NCBI RefSeq assembly: GCF_030056735.1
Contig: NZ_JASHKN010000003.1
Span: 124,001 to 188,000, forward strand
DNA from: Rhodococcus sp. IEGM 1409
GTDB lineage: Bacteria > Actinomycetota > Actinomycetes > Mycobacteriales > Mycobacteriaceae
Direction of reading: 5' to 3'
DNA: 64,000 bases
Shown: piece by piece, positions 1-8,700 of the stretch
How the letters are laid out: the number at the start of each line of letters is the position of its first letter
How positions within the stretch are numbered: the first letter of the stretch is position 1
Program-made: the position numbers and the translations under genes
The notes under the pieces: generated by a model
What the model was told of the DNA's origin: nothing
What the model saw: only the letters and a program-made list of their open reading frames with translations
Databases searched by the model: none

Positions 1-422
1 TGAGGAGTCATGATCCGCTCCAGAGGAAACCCGCCGGTCCGCCACTGTGTGAGGTCTTCGAGTTCCGTGCGCCAGTGACCGTTTGGGGATTTGTGCTGGT
101 ACCCGCTTAGCTCTCCGTCTTGCAGTGCGAAGATGACTGCATTTCGACTACATCGCGCCAATTCGGCCGCTTCGGATGTGGTGAGCCACGTCCTACGGTC
201 CGGTACAGGTTGCTGGTCTGTTTTGTCGCGCTTGTTGATCCATCGGTCAATGTCCGATTGCAGGAAAAGCCACCTGGAATGGGCTTTGCGTTGATGTCCT
301 ACGAGTTGTCCCGAGTTGGCGGCGAGCGTGATTGTGCTGCGGTTACATCGGGCGTATTCAGCTGCCTCGGTGCTCGTCATCCAGGGGCTTTGCAGCGGGA
401 CATTCGGTGAATGCTTCGTCAT
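1..422 (-). CDS. Tandem double helix-turn-helix protein (excisionase-like), C-terminus cut by window edge
   Basis: The minus strand is open from an ATG at 420-422 to the left edge, giving 140 codons without a stop. The product contains two copies of the same short domain, at about residues 14-62 and 79-127. Each begins with Trp and a T/S-E-A-A motif, followed by an Ala-Arg-Cys-x-Arg turn, and ends in a D/E-x-x-x-W helix. This pattern is typical of HTH_17/excisionase-type DNA-binding domains, which bend DNA during site-specific recombination or act as small repressors. No good ribosome binding site precedes the ATG; a TTG twelve codons upstream is an alternative start. A single-domain relative lies just upstream at 567-749. 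The function is inferred from the fold only. Whether further domains follow is unknown because the gene leaves the window. Confidence 0.6.
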   Translation of the reverse strand, partial: MTKHSPNVPLQSPWMTSTEAAEYARCNRSTITLAANSGQLVGHQRKAHSRWLFLQSDIDRWINKRDKTDQQPVPDRRTWLTTSEAAELARCSRNAVIFALQDGELSGYQHKSPNGHWRTELEDLTQWRTGGFPLERIMTP

Positions 423-566
423 TGCCGTGCACGGTAACGAAAGATTGCGGTTCAATCAAACCTGTCCCATATCTGAGACATTTCGGCCCAACAATGCTGC
501 CGTTCTTGGTCTTTCACGTGTCAAGTTGGGACCTGCTTGAGCCTTCGTTTCAGCATTTGATTTGAA

Positions 567-749
567 TCACTCGCCGCGAATCCACCGATCCAGATCTGCA
601 GGATCAATGAGCCACGGGCCCTTGACTGCGTTATGTCGTTTGCGTTGAAACCCTTTGAGTTCACCTGCTGTCAGAGCTGCGTAGATGTGAGTCCTGTTGC
701 AGCGTGCGATCTTTGCGGCTTCGAGCGGCGTGATCCATTGAGCCGCCAT
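567..749 (-). CDS. Small helix-turn-helix (excisionase/HTH_17-type) DNA-binding protein, 60 aa
   Basis: This is a 60-residue protein starting MAAQWITPLEAAKIARC and ending in a D-L-D-R-W-I-R helix. The whole length is one HTH_17/AlpA-like domain: the L-E-A-A-K helix, a C-N-R-T turn and a recognition helix, then a basic wing with Q-R-K-R. An ATG at 747-749 was chosen because an AGGAGG-type ribosome binding site sits five to six bases upstream on the minus strand. The longer reading frame upstream has no such signal. Proteins of this size act as excisionases or small repressors of integrated elements. No integrase is visible in the window, so the element it serves, if any, lies to the left or is lost. 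A degenerate copy occurs at 1976-2129. Confidence 0.75.
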   Translation of the reverse strand: MAAQWITPLEAAKIARCNRTHIYAALTAGELKGFQRKRHNAVKGPWLIDPADLDRWIRGE

Positions 750-858
750 GGTGTTCCTCCTATGCCGAGGTTGCGTAAGTGTCGGGGTGGAGTCCGTAGT
801 GACGTATTGATAGCAGGTTGTGTGCACGTGCCCTGCCGATCGGTCCGAAACGTGTTGA

Positions 859-1365
859 ATGTGGTACCACCTACGAATGAGATTCTCACAGGACATCTAC
901 GACACGCACCGCGAACACCTAAGCGACAGCGGGACGCTCGTACCCACGGCCGTCGCAGTTGCACTTCAAAGCCTTACCCCCGGCGAGTCACCGAACGCTT
1001 CATTGATTGCCCGTTCGTCGACGGCAAACGAGACGACGTGGAAGGTGTTCTGGCTTGCTGGATCAGACCTGGTCTTCGTGGAGGCGACGGCGGCGCATCA
1101 CGCGTGGAACGGCAGCGATGACGGTGATGATGTCTTGGATGCCGCGGTTGCCGGATGGGTGCGCCCGGTTCTCGACATTCGTGCGTTCGAGATTGTTAGC
1201 CAGAAGACTTCGCATGAGGACGGGCGCCGCCGCATGTCGGTGGGTGCCTCCGATTGGGTGCTGAAATTCCCTGATGTGCGGGTGCCGTTGTTCTCTTCGA
1301 CTGGCTTGGGCAGTCTTGATGATTTCGTTTTGTCGTTGCGTCAGGCGTGGATTCGCGAGGATTGA
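859..1365 (+). CDS. Hypothetical protein, 168 aa (162 aa if started at 877)
   Basis: I do not recognise this protein. It is a soluble, acidic, well-composed reading frame with no signal peptide or membrane segment. The middle contains a W-K-V-F-W-L-A-G-S-D-L-V-F-V-E stretch that looks like paired beta strands, and the C-terminal half is rich in aromatic and hydrophobic residues (W-V-L-K-F-P-D-V-R-V-P-L-F). Codon third positions are G/C-rich as in neighbouring genes, which supports real coding. Two ATG starts are possible, at 859 and 877, neither with a clear ribosome binding site. A palindrome sits between them, so the shorter form may be correct. It lies in accessory DNA between small helix-turn-helix genes and may belong to the same mobile remnant. 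Confidence 0.55.
   Translation: MWYHLRMRFSQDIYDTHREHLSDSGTLVPTAVAVALQSLTPGESPNASLIARSSTANETTWKVFWLAGSDLVFVEATAAHHAWNGSDDGDDVLDAAVAGWVRPVLDIRAFEIVSQKTSHEDGRRRMSVGASDWVLKFPDVRVPLFSSTGLGSLDDFVLSLRQAWIRED
861..870. promoter_or_regulatory. Perfect 10-bp palindrome GTGGTACCAC, possible operator
   Basis: The palindrome lies between two in-frame ATG codons (859 and 877) of the following gene. It resembles the T-G-G-T/A-C-C-A operators used by many small repressors, and the neighbouring helix-turn-helix proteins are possible binders. This is inference from symmetry alone. Confidence 0.25.
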
Positions 1366-1542
1366 TGGCGGATGCCGAGTGGCTGGACATCGAACGTTCC
1401 GATTGTCGCCCGTACGAGTCTGATCAGGTCGTGCGGAGTCGAAGCACAATCGAATCGATCAGGGCGGACAGCGGCAGGGGGCTGCGGAGGGCTGTTAGGG
1501 GTGTGCCCCACCTGAGGATGTCCAGGTGGGGCACGGTCAGGT

Positions 1543-1779
1543 CTACGGTCTCGGATCGGACCGTGTGCGTGACGAGTGGATCTGCGACCAGAAGTTCAGC
1601 ACCAGAGCTACTACTGTTGCGCCGGCAGTGGGATCAGGGGAATGCGCTATCGCAAGGCCTGCTCCGACCGCTACTGCTGTGACCAGTATAAACACCAGGA
1701 TGTGCGGAACTGTTAGCGTCGTGTTTACACTATTTTCGTTGTCAGGGCCCCCAGGCCCCGGTACGTTTGAACTTGTCAA
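1543..1779 (-). CDS. Possible small membrane protein, 78 aa
   Basis: The reading frame starts with TTG. It encodes a polar N-terminus of about 24 residues, then one hydrophobic segment of roughly 22 residues (I-L-V-F-I-L-V-T-A-V-A-V-G-A-G-L-A-I-A). A second weaker hydrophobic stretch (A-T-V-V-A-L-V-L-N-F-W) and a basic tail follow. This suggests a one- or two-span membrane protein of unknown role; phage holins and small stress proteins can look like this. There is no strong ribosome binding site, and the start overlaps a TTGACA hexamer. The call is tentative. Confidence 0.35.
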   Translation of the reverse strand: MTSSNVPGPGGPDNENSVNTTLTVPHILVFILVTAVAVGAGLAIAHSPDPTAGATVVALVLNFWSQIHSSRTRSDPRP

Positions 1780-1830
1780 AGCTCGTCCAATCTAGCTGTA
1801 GTGGGCGGATGGGGAGTTTTGAGAAGAATC

Positions 1831-1857
1831 GCCCCGGCCTTTCGTAGAGGTCGGGGC
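1831..1857. terminator. Inverted repeat, likely transcription terminator
   Basis: A 10-bp stem of GC-rich arms (GCCCCGGCCT with AGGTCGGGGC, one mismatch) closes a 7-base loop. It sits between the small membrane reading frame and the decayed helix-turn-helix gene. There is no long T-run, as is common in actinobacteria. Confidence 0.5.
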
Positions 1858-1975
1858 CCTTCTCGTATTTGAGCCTATGTGCCGAAGGCGCAAGACGCCA
1901 CGGAACGAGCCGCACATCCGGTGAACGCCAGGTAACAAAATGCCACTCGTGTGATTCAGTGTGACTCAGGGTCAT

Positions 1976-2129
1976 TCACTCGCCCCGAATCCAGCGCTGC
2001 AAGTCGTCGGGATCGATCAATCAGCGGCCCCTCGGCTACGCCTTTCAGCTCACCGGCCAGCGCCTCGCAGGTGAAGTTCCGGTCCCACCGGGCGATCGGT
2101 GCCGCCTCGGCCGGCGTAAGCCACTGAGG
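1976..2129 (-). pseudogene. Decayed third copy of the HTH_17 excisionase-like gene
   Basis: On the minus strand the sequence reads P-Q-W-L-T-P-A-E-A-A-P-I-A-R, then A-G-E-L-K-G, then L-I-D, and after a frame change P-D-D-L-Q-R-W-I-R-G-E stop. This is collinear with the intact 60-residue protein at 567-749. The copy has lost its start codon. It has an internal deletion of about nine codons between the recognition helix and the wing. It also carries a 4-bp insertion near 2017-2022, a near-duplication of GATC, that throws the last 15 codons out of frame. It is therefore a relic that no longer encodes a full domain, and it shows that this gene family was duplicated locally. Confidence 0.65.
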
Positions 2130-2212
2130 TGATGGGTGGTTGTGTGCGTTGGTTGCCCTTCGTGCCCGATATGGAGCGCAGTCTTGGCAGGTCGAAAGGT
2201 CTCAGACATGAG

Positions 2213-2253
2213 ACGAACGCCCCAGCCGACGCATAGTCAGTTGGGGCGTTCGT
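2213..2253. terminator. Perfect 12-bp inverted repeat, likely terminator of the 2282-2758 gene
   Basis: The arms ACGAACGCCCCA (2213-2224) and TGGGGCGTTCGT (2242-2253) pair perfectly around a 17-base loop. The structure lies 28 bases beyond the stop codon of the minus-strand gene ending at 2282. Confidence 0.6.
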
Positions 2254-2281
2254 TCGGTGCAGAACTAGCAGATGCTGGTGG

Positions 2282-2758
2282 TCACAGCGCGATGTTGAGG
2301 GCGTTCGAGATCCACATGCGGAACGCCTCTGTATCCACTGGCCCCAACTCCGGAGCCTTCTCCCGCAACCATGCTTCGACGGTCTCTGCCGCCAATGCCT
2401 TCTGCCGCTGTTCCTGCTCCTCGTGTTTGCGGGTGTGCTCGGTAAGTAGCGCTTCTGCGTGTGCGTCGAGCGTTTCCTCGCTGGGGTTGAGAAGCTCGAG
2501 AATGTCGATCGCCGCTGATACGTGTTGCTGGAGTGCACGCAGTTGGTGGACGTTGGCGGTGAGTTCGCTATGCCCCTGTTCGATGAGGACGGAGTATTCG
2601 GGGATGTCGCCGGGCTTGATGAAGGTTTGGGTGCGGATGCTGATGGGGTGGGAGTAGCTTTCGCCGCTGGCGGGGATAATCTCGCGTGAGTGGTAGATGG
2701 CATACGCTCCTTCGTCGTCAATGCTGAGGTCGAGTTCGGTGTAGTGCAGGTCTGCCAT
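2282..2758 (-). CDS. Hypothetical protein with C-terminal coiled coil, 158 aa
   Basis: I do not recognise this family. The N-terminal 60 residues look like mixed beta structure, with several short alternating stretches (Y-T-E-L-D-L-S-I, Y-A-I-Y-H). From about residue 65 to 135 the sequence is helical and rich in Glu, Gln, Leu and Ala, including H-T-R-K-H-E-E-Q-E-Q-R-Q-K, which suggests a coiled coil and an oligomer. A short amphipathic helix ends the protein. There is no signal peptide or membrane span. The ATG at 2756-2758 has a GGAG site eight bases upstream, and a strong stem-loop follows the stop. The gene therefore has its own start and end signals and appears functional. It lies in the accessory region left of ettA. 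Confidence 0.65.
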   Translation of the reverse strand: MADLHYTELDLSIDDEGAYAIYHSREIIPASGESYSHPISIRTQTFIKPGDIPEYSVLIEQGHSELTANVHQLRALQQHVSAAIDILELLNPSEETLDAHAEALLTEHTRKHEEQEQRQKALAAETVEAWLREKAPELGPVDTEAFRMWISNALNIAL

Positions 2759-3210
2759 GGGGTTGCTCCGTGTCTACGGGAGCGCTGTTAGGCGCTGAGA
2801 AGGCTTGTGAGGGATTAGCTTTGGTGACCGCAGAGGGAGCAGCGGGAGGGAAGGGCAGAGCGTTCCCCGTTCGCGATTGGAACGGGGACACTCGCCGTGC
2901 CGCGTCGGTCGCTGCGGTCGGTTGGTTGATGTGTCCACGCCTGGCGGGTATTAGTCGCAGGGCGTCAGGGCCGGTGTGTTCACAGATGCGCTACGGCTGC
3001 CACGCCGTTCCAGCTCGGGCCTGCCTTGGACCTGGTGTCATCTTGTGATCGAGATGATGCTTATTCCCAGCAACGGGAGACGGCACCAGGGGCTAGCTGG
3101 CCCACCCGAAATATCTCTCGGGCGCAGGAGGTCGATCTGAGTTCCGAACGGGGGAGCGGTGATCTACGGGTGCCGGATCGGTCCGAGCATCACTGGCTTC
3201 GCCGCTTGGA
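2759..3210. other. Gene-free stretch with one stem-loop
   Basis: No reading frame here has convincing composition or start signals. The only structure seen is a 9-bp inverted repeat at 2864-2888 (TCCCCGTTC and GAACGGGGA, 7-base loop), which could be a terminator or RNA hairpin. The stretch also holds the leader of the minus-strand gene at 2282-2758. It is probably degraded accessory DNA. Confidence 0.4.
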
Positions 3211-3366
3211 TCAGGCGTGCCAGCCCAAGAGGACTAGGACCTTCAGCACGCCGTAGACGACGGCGTAGCTGGTGAAGAGGATCAGCATGACGGCGGTGGC
3301 TTCACGCACGTTTCTGCTGGTAAAAAGTTTGTCGGTGGGTGTCGATACAATCTTGGTACGGTTCAC
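3211..3366 (-). CDS. Small single-span membrane protein, 51 aa
   Basis: The minus-strand frame runs from GTG at 3364-3366 to a TGA at 3211-3213. The product has a polar, basic N-terminus of about 24 residues (M-N-R-T-K-I-V, then T-S-R-N-V-R-E). A long hydrophobic segment follows, including A-V-M-L-I-L-F-T-S-Y-A-V-V-Y-G-V-L-K-V-L-V-L-L-G-W, and the protein ends His-Ala. This fits one membrane span with the N-terminus in the cytoplasm by the positive-inside rule. A weak GAAGGA site lies about 12 bases upstream of the GTG. The gene is divergent from ettA and shares its 170-bp upstream region. The function is unknown. The clean hydrophobic pattern and conserved-looking basic flank argue against chance. 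Confidence 0.55.
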   Translation of the reverse strand: MNRTKIVSTPTDKLFTSRNVREATAVMLILFTSYAVVYGVLKVLVLLGWHA

Positions 3367-3538
3367 GGGAAGTTGGATTCCTTCGTTCCGAGGCTCCGGA
3401 GCTGGTGTTAGCGCACCAACCGGGGCCGATTTGGTTTGTCGGATAACATCGAGGGATAGAAGCCCGAATGGCCTGTGGGGGATCTGAGAGAGATTCCCGA
3501 GGTCGTACTCAAGAATTCCCAGCTAGGAGACCCACGGC

Positions 3539-5218
3539 GTGGCCGAGTTCATTTACACGATGAAGAAGGTGCGCAAGGCGCACGGTGACAAGGTCATCCT
3601 CGATGACGTCACGATGAGCTTTTACCCCGGCGCGAAGATCGGTGTCGTCGGACCGAACGGCGCTGGTAAGTCCAGCATCCTCAAGATCATGGCCGGGCTG
3701 GACCAGCCGGGCAACGGCGAGGCGTTCCTCGCGCCCGGCGCGTCGGTCGGCATCCTCATGCAGGAGCCGGAGCTCGACGAGACCAAGACCGTTCGCGAGA
3801 ACGTCGAAGAAGGCCTCGGCGAGACGATGGTCCAGCTCAAGCGGTACAACGAGATCGCCGAGCTCATGGCTACTGATTACTCCGACGAGCTGATGGAGGA
3901 AATGGGCGAGCTTCAGGAAAAGCTCGACCATGCGGATGCCTGGGAGATTGATTCTCAGCTCGAACAGGCCATGGACGCGCTGCGTTGCCCGCCGCCCGAG
4001 GACATGGTCACCCACCTCTCCGGTGGTGAGAAGCGTCGCGTCGCACTGTGCAAGCTGCTGCTGAGCAAGCCCGACCTCCTGCTTCTCGATGAGCCCACCA
4101 ACCACCTCGACGCCGAATCGGTCCTGTGGCTCGAGCAGCACCTCGCTGCTTACCCCGGCGCAATCCTCGCCGTGACCCACGATCGTTACTTCCTCGATCA
4201 CGTCGCACAGTGGATCTGTGAGGTCGACCGCGGACGCCTGTACCCGTACGAGGGCAACTACTCCACCTACCTGGAGCAGAAGGCTGCACGCCTCGAAGTT
4301 GCAGGCAAGAAGGATCAGAAGCTGCAGAAGCGCCTCAAGGACGAACTCGCCTGGGTCCGCTCCGGCGCCAAGGCTCGTCAGGCCAAGAACAAGGCTCGTC
4401 TCGATCGCTACGAGGAAATGGCGAACGAAGCCGAGAAGACCCGCAAGCTCGACTTCGACGAGATCCAGATCCCGGCACCGCCGCGTCTGGGTGACGTGGT
4501 CGTGGAGGTCTCGAACCTCGACAAGGGCTTCGACGGCCGCGTCCTGATCAAGGACCTCTCGTTCACGTTGCCGCGCAACGGAATTGTCGGCGTCATCGGC
4601 CCCAACGGTGTCGGTAAGACGACGCTGTTCAAGACCATCGTCGGTCTCGAAGAGCCTGATGCCGGTGAGGTCAAGATCGGTCAGACGGTCAAGCTGAGCT
4701 ACGTCGACCAGAACCGTTCCGGTATCGACCCCAAGAAGACGGTCTGGGAGACCGTGTCCGACGGGCTCGATTTCATCGTCGTCGGCCAGACCGAGTTCCC
4801 GTCGCGCGCATACATCAGCTCATTCGGTTTCAAGGGCCACGATCAGCAGAAGCCGGCCGGCGTCCTCTCCGGTGGTGAGCGCAACCGCCTGAACCTGGCG
4901 ATGACGCTCAAGCAGGGCGGCAACCTGATCCTGCTCGATGAGCCCACTAACGACCTCGACGTCGAAACCCTCGGCTCGCTGGAGAACGCTCTCGAAGAGT
5001 TCCCCGGCTGCGCCGTAGTGATTTCGCACGATCGCTGGTTCCTGGACCGCACCTGTACCCACATCCTCGCGTGGGAAGGTGGCTTCGGCGACAACGAGGC
5101 AGCCTGGTACTGGTACGAAGGCAACTTCGAGGGCTACGAGGCGAACAAGGTCGAGCGACTCGGCCCCGACGCCGCCCGCCCGCACCGCGTCACTCACCGC
5201 AAGCTCACCAGGGACTGA
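3539..5218 (+). CDS. ettA: Energy-dependent translational throttle protein EttA (ABC-F ATPase)
   Basis: This 559-residue ABC-F protein has two ATP-binding cassettes and no membrane domain. Family members bind the ribosomal E site and gate the first steps of elongation according to ATP/ADP level. The first Walker A is G-P-N-G-A-G-K-S at residues 38-45, with the first signature L-S-G-G-E-K near residue 160. The second Walker A is G-P-N-G-V-G-K-T near residues 357-364, with the second signature L-S-G-G-E-R near 445. A charged helical linker rich in Lys and Glu lies between the two halves. The length matches the mycobacterial orthologue (Rv2477c, about 558 aa). The GTG start has an AGGAGA site ten bases upstream. 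A thioesterase gene follows four bases after the stop and is probably co-transcribed. Confidence 0.95.
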   Translation: MAEFIYTMKKVRKAHGDKVILDDVTMSFYPGAKIGVVGPNGAGKSSILKIMAGLDQPGNGEAFLAPGASVGILMQEPELDETKTVRENVEEGLGETMVQLKRYNEIAELMATDYSDELMEEMGELQEKLDHADAWEIDSQLEQAMDALRCPPPEDMVTHLSGGEKRRVALCKLLLSKPDLLLLDEPTNHLDAESVLWLEQHLAAYPGAILAVTHDRYFLDHVAQWICEVDRGRLYPYEGNYSTYLEQKAARLEVAGKKDQKLQKRLKDELAWVRSGAKARQAKNKARLDRYEEMANEAEKTRKLDFDEIQIPAPPRLGDVVVEVSNLDKGFDGRVLIKDLSFTLPRNGIVGVIGPNGVGKTTLFKTIVGLEEPDAGEVKIGQTVKLSYVDQNRSGIDPKKTVWETVSDGLDFIVVGQTEFPSRAYISSFGFKGHDQQKPAGVLSGGERNRLNLAMTLKQGGNLILLDEPTNDLDVETLGSLENALEEFPGCAVVISHDRWFLDRTCTHILAWEGGFGDNEAAWYWYEGNFEGYEANKVERLGPDAARPHRVTHRKLTRD

Positions 5219-5222
5219 TCCG

Positions 5223-5642
5223 GTGTCCGACGTATACACAGCGCAGATCCAGGTCCGGTGGGGCGATTCCGACCGGTTGGGTCACGTCAACAACACGCGT
5301 TACGTCGAGTACATGCAGGAAGCTCGCATCCAGTTCCTGGAAGCGAAACTGGCGCCGCTCGGCGGCCGGCCGGGATACCTCGTGGTTCGAAAGATGACCA
5401 TCGAGTTCCTCAAGCCGGTCACCGATCGGTCCGGTCCCTTGAACGTGGAGATCTTCACGACTCACGTCGGGACTTCCTCGTTCACGGTTCGTCACATCAT
5501 CCGTGACAACACGGGTGTCGAATGCGCATTCGGTGACGCGTTGATGGTCGGATTCGACACGGTGTCCGAAAAGTCAAGACCGCTGGCGGACAGCGAACGC
5601 GCGGTGCTCGAAGCATCGCTTGTTCAGATGACGACATCGTAG
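5223..5642 (+). CDS. Acyl-CoA thioesterase, 4HBT hot-dog family
   Basis: The protein has 139 residues and the single hot-dog fold of 4-hydroxybenzoyl-CoA-type thioesterases. The hallmark is the N-terminal block V-R-W-G-D-S-D-R-L-G-H-V-N-N-T-R-Y, whose Asp and His/Asn residues line the active site. It is followed by the Y-x-E-x-x-x-E-A-R helix. Such enzymes hydrolyse acyl-CoA thioesters; the substrate cannot be read from sequence. The GTG start at 5223 was chosen because it lies four bases after the ettA stop and places the motif at the expected position. A second, divergent thioesterase of the same family and length lies at 10586-11005, so the glutamate dehydrogenase gene is bracketed by two of them. 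Confidence 0.85.
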   Translation: MSDVYTAQIQVRWGDSDRLGHVNNTRYVEYMQEARIQFLEAKLAPLGGRPGYLVVRKMTIEFLKPVTDRSGPLNVEIFTTHVGTSSFTVRHIIRDNTGVECAFGDALMVGFDTVSEKSRPLADSERAVLEASLVQMTTS

Positions 5643-5741
5643 ATTTCGTTTCTCAGTTCACCCTAGGTACTGGTTGCCGCGGCTAGTCTCGAGTCAGAGA
5701 TTGGTCGCGGCGATCAGAACCCACAAGGATGTGAGCCAGGA

Positions 5742-8700
5742 ATGACAGACCGTGTACGGCAGCAGGGCACAGGCCTCGACGAAGCGACGTTGTTGACGCG
5801 TCTTCGCGAGGCCTTTTTCACGCATATCGACGAGGGTGACAGCGACGACGTCATCAACGGTCGATCGGATCGAGTCCTGCTCGCGCATCTTGCGCTCGGG
5901 AGGCAGCGGACGCCAGGCACGGCCGTATGGCGTGTGTACCGCCCGTCAGGATCCGAGGGTCTCGGCGCTGCCGTCCAGATCGTCACCGACGACATGTCGT
6001 TGCTTGTCGAGTCCGTCACCGCGATGCTCAACCGACAGGGTGTAGGAATCAGTCAATTCGCCCACCCGATCCTGACGGTCGAACGCGGCGACTCGGGAAA
6101 TCTGATTTCCTTGGGCGACAGCAGTATCCAGGAATCCTGGATGCACGTCCAGTTGGATTCCGAAGTCGAGGATTCCGCGCTTGACGCGATCGAAGCGCAC
6201 CTCGGCAAAGTGCTCGCAGACGTCCGCCAGGTGGTTGGGGACACCCCGGACATGAAGGCACTGCAACTGCGCGTTGCCGACGAGCTGGCGAGCGCCGCAG
6301 AAACCGCCTCCGGCAGGATCACCCCCGAAGAGTTCTCCGACACCGCTCGACTACTTCGGTGGATGGCCGACGGAAATTACGCCGTTCTCGGGTACCGGCG
6401 ATTCGAGGGAACGAAGGACGGTTCACGTACGGTAGCGGGGAGTGGACTCGGTGTGCTGCGCTCCGACGCGGTCACCGAAGGCCCGATGAGCTTGCCTCCC
6501 GTCGCAGACCTCCCGGATCGACCGCTTCTGGTCCTGACGCAGGGATCGTTCCCCGCCACGGTGCACCGCGCTGTCTACCCGTACTTCGTGGGTGTATCGA
6601 TCCTCGACGACAACGGAAACATTGTGGGGGAGCACAGGTTCCTGGGAGTGTTCACCGTGGTCGCACTCCACGAGAACGTCCTCGCGATTCCCCTGATCGA
6701 GCGCCGCGTCCGCGAAGTAATCGCGCGTGCCGGTGTCAACCTGCATTCGTACTCCGGTCAGGCGATGCTCGAGGTCATCCAGTCGTTCCCGCGCACCGAG
6801 CTGTTCTCGAGCGATGCCGAGACCTTGTTCGAGACCGTCCATGCCGTGCACAGCATCGGGCTCCGCCGGCAGGTACGACTTTTTGTCCGCGAGGACACGT
6901 TCGGACGCTTCGTGTCCTGCCTGGTGTATCTACCTCGCGACCGGTACACGACGCGAGTTCGACTGGCGATGCAGCATCTGCTCTGGCGCGAATTCGGTCC
7001 TGGCACAGTCGATTACACCGCCAGGGTCACCGAGAACGATCTCGCGCTGCTGCATGTGACCATCCGGCGCGATCCCGGCAGCGAACCGGTTCATCTGGAT
7101 GTATCCGAAGCCAACCGCGAGCGGGTTCAGGCGCTGTTGACCGAAGTCAGTCGTAGCTGGGACGACCGCATCACCGATCTCGTTCGAGAAAGCCCAGGCG
7201 TGGATCCGGAACTGGTGCAGCGGTACTCGCGGGTGCTTCCGGACGGATACAAAGAGGACTTCGAACCGTCACGCGCGCTCGCCGACATCGCCAGGCTCGA
7301 GGCGTTGGCACCAGGCGCGATCGACGTGCTGCTCTATCGCGCCGTCGACTCCGCCCCCGGTGCCTGGCGCTTCACCCTCTTCATCGGCGGCGACGGTATC
7401 TCGTTGAGCCAGGTCCTGCCGGTGCTGCAGTCACTCGGTGTCGAAGTTCTCGACGAGCGGCCCCACGTCGTACAGCGCCTGGACGGCGTTCAGTGCTGGA
7501 TTTACGATTTCGGATTGTCGGTACCGGCGGATCTTCGAGCGTCGATCGAAGTCGACCTCGATGCGCAGGTACCACTCGAGACCAGTACCGCTCCGCTGAC
7601 CGAGGTCCAGAAGCGGTTCACAGCCGCATTCGGTGCAGTCTGGTTCGGCCGGGCAGAAGCTGACCGATTCAACGAGCTGGTGCTGCGCGCGGGTATGTCC
7701 TGGCGTCAAGCCGTGGTGCTGCGTGCATACGCAAAGTATTTGCGGCAGGCCACATTTCCGTACAGCCAGTTCCACATCGAAGGAATCGCACTCACGCATC
7801 CGCAGACCGCGTTTGCATTGGTCCAGTTGTTCGAGGCGATGTTCGACCCCGAGAAACAGGACGAAATCCGCGTCGCGGAATTGGACGAGCAGTTGCGTGT
7901 GTCCATCGACGAGGTTCTCAGCTTGGATGCCGATCGCATTCTGCGTGGAATGTTCTCGTTGGTGAAGGCGACCTTGCGCACCAATTTCTACGTCGTCGAC
8001 GCCGATGGTCGTTCTCGTGACTACCTGTCGGTCAAGCTGGATCCCTCACGGATCAGCGAGTTGCCCAAGCCGCGACCGGCTTTCGAGATCTACGTGTACT
8101 CGCCCGAGGTCGAAGGCGTGCACCTGCGATTCGGCGCCGTCGCGCGCGGCGGGCTCCGCTGGTCCGACCGGCGCGAGGATTTCCGTACCGAGGTGCTGGG
8201 CTTGGTGAAGGCGCAGGCCGTCAAGAACGCAGTGATCGTCCCGGTTGGCGCCAAAGGCGGCTTCGTCGTGAAGAATCCGCCCTTGCCGACGGGCGATCCG
8301 GCCGCTGATCGAACGGCGACGCTGGAAACCGGTAAGGCCTGCTACACCACGTTCATCTCCGGATTGCTCGACATCACGGACAACGTGCATGCCGCCACCG
8401 GCGAAGTTGTGACGCCGGATCGCGTGGTACGCAAGGACGATCAGGATCGCTACCTCGTAGTCGCCGCGGACAAGGGCACGGCGACGTTCTCCGATCTCGC
8501 GAATTCGGTTGCCGCCAAGTACGACTTCTGGCTCGGCGACGCGTTCGCCTCTGGAGGCTCGGTGGGATACGACCACAAGGGCATGGGCATCACCGCCCGC
8601 GGCGCCTGGGAAAGCGTCAAGCGGCACTTTCGCGAACTCGGCGTCGACACGCAGACCGAGGATTTCACGACGGTAGGCGTCGGCGACATGAGCGGTGACG

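Noticed and set aside
2770..3048. 92-codon plus-strand frame starting at GTG
   Set aside because: Composition is unlike a folded protein, no ribosome binding site precedes it, and it overlaps the leader of the opposite gene.
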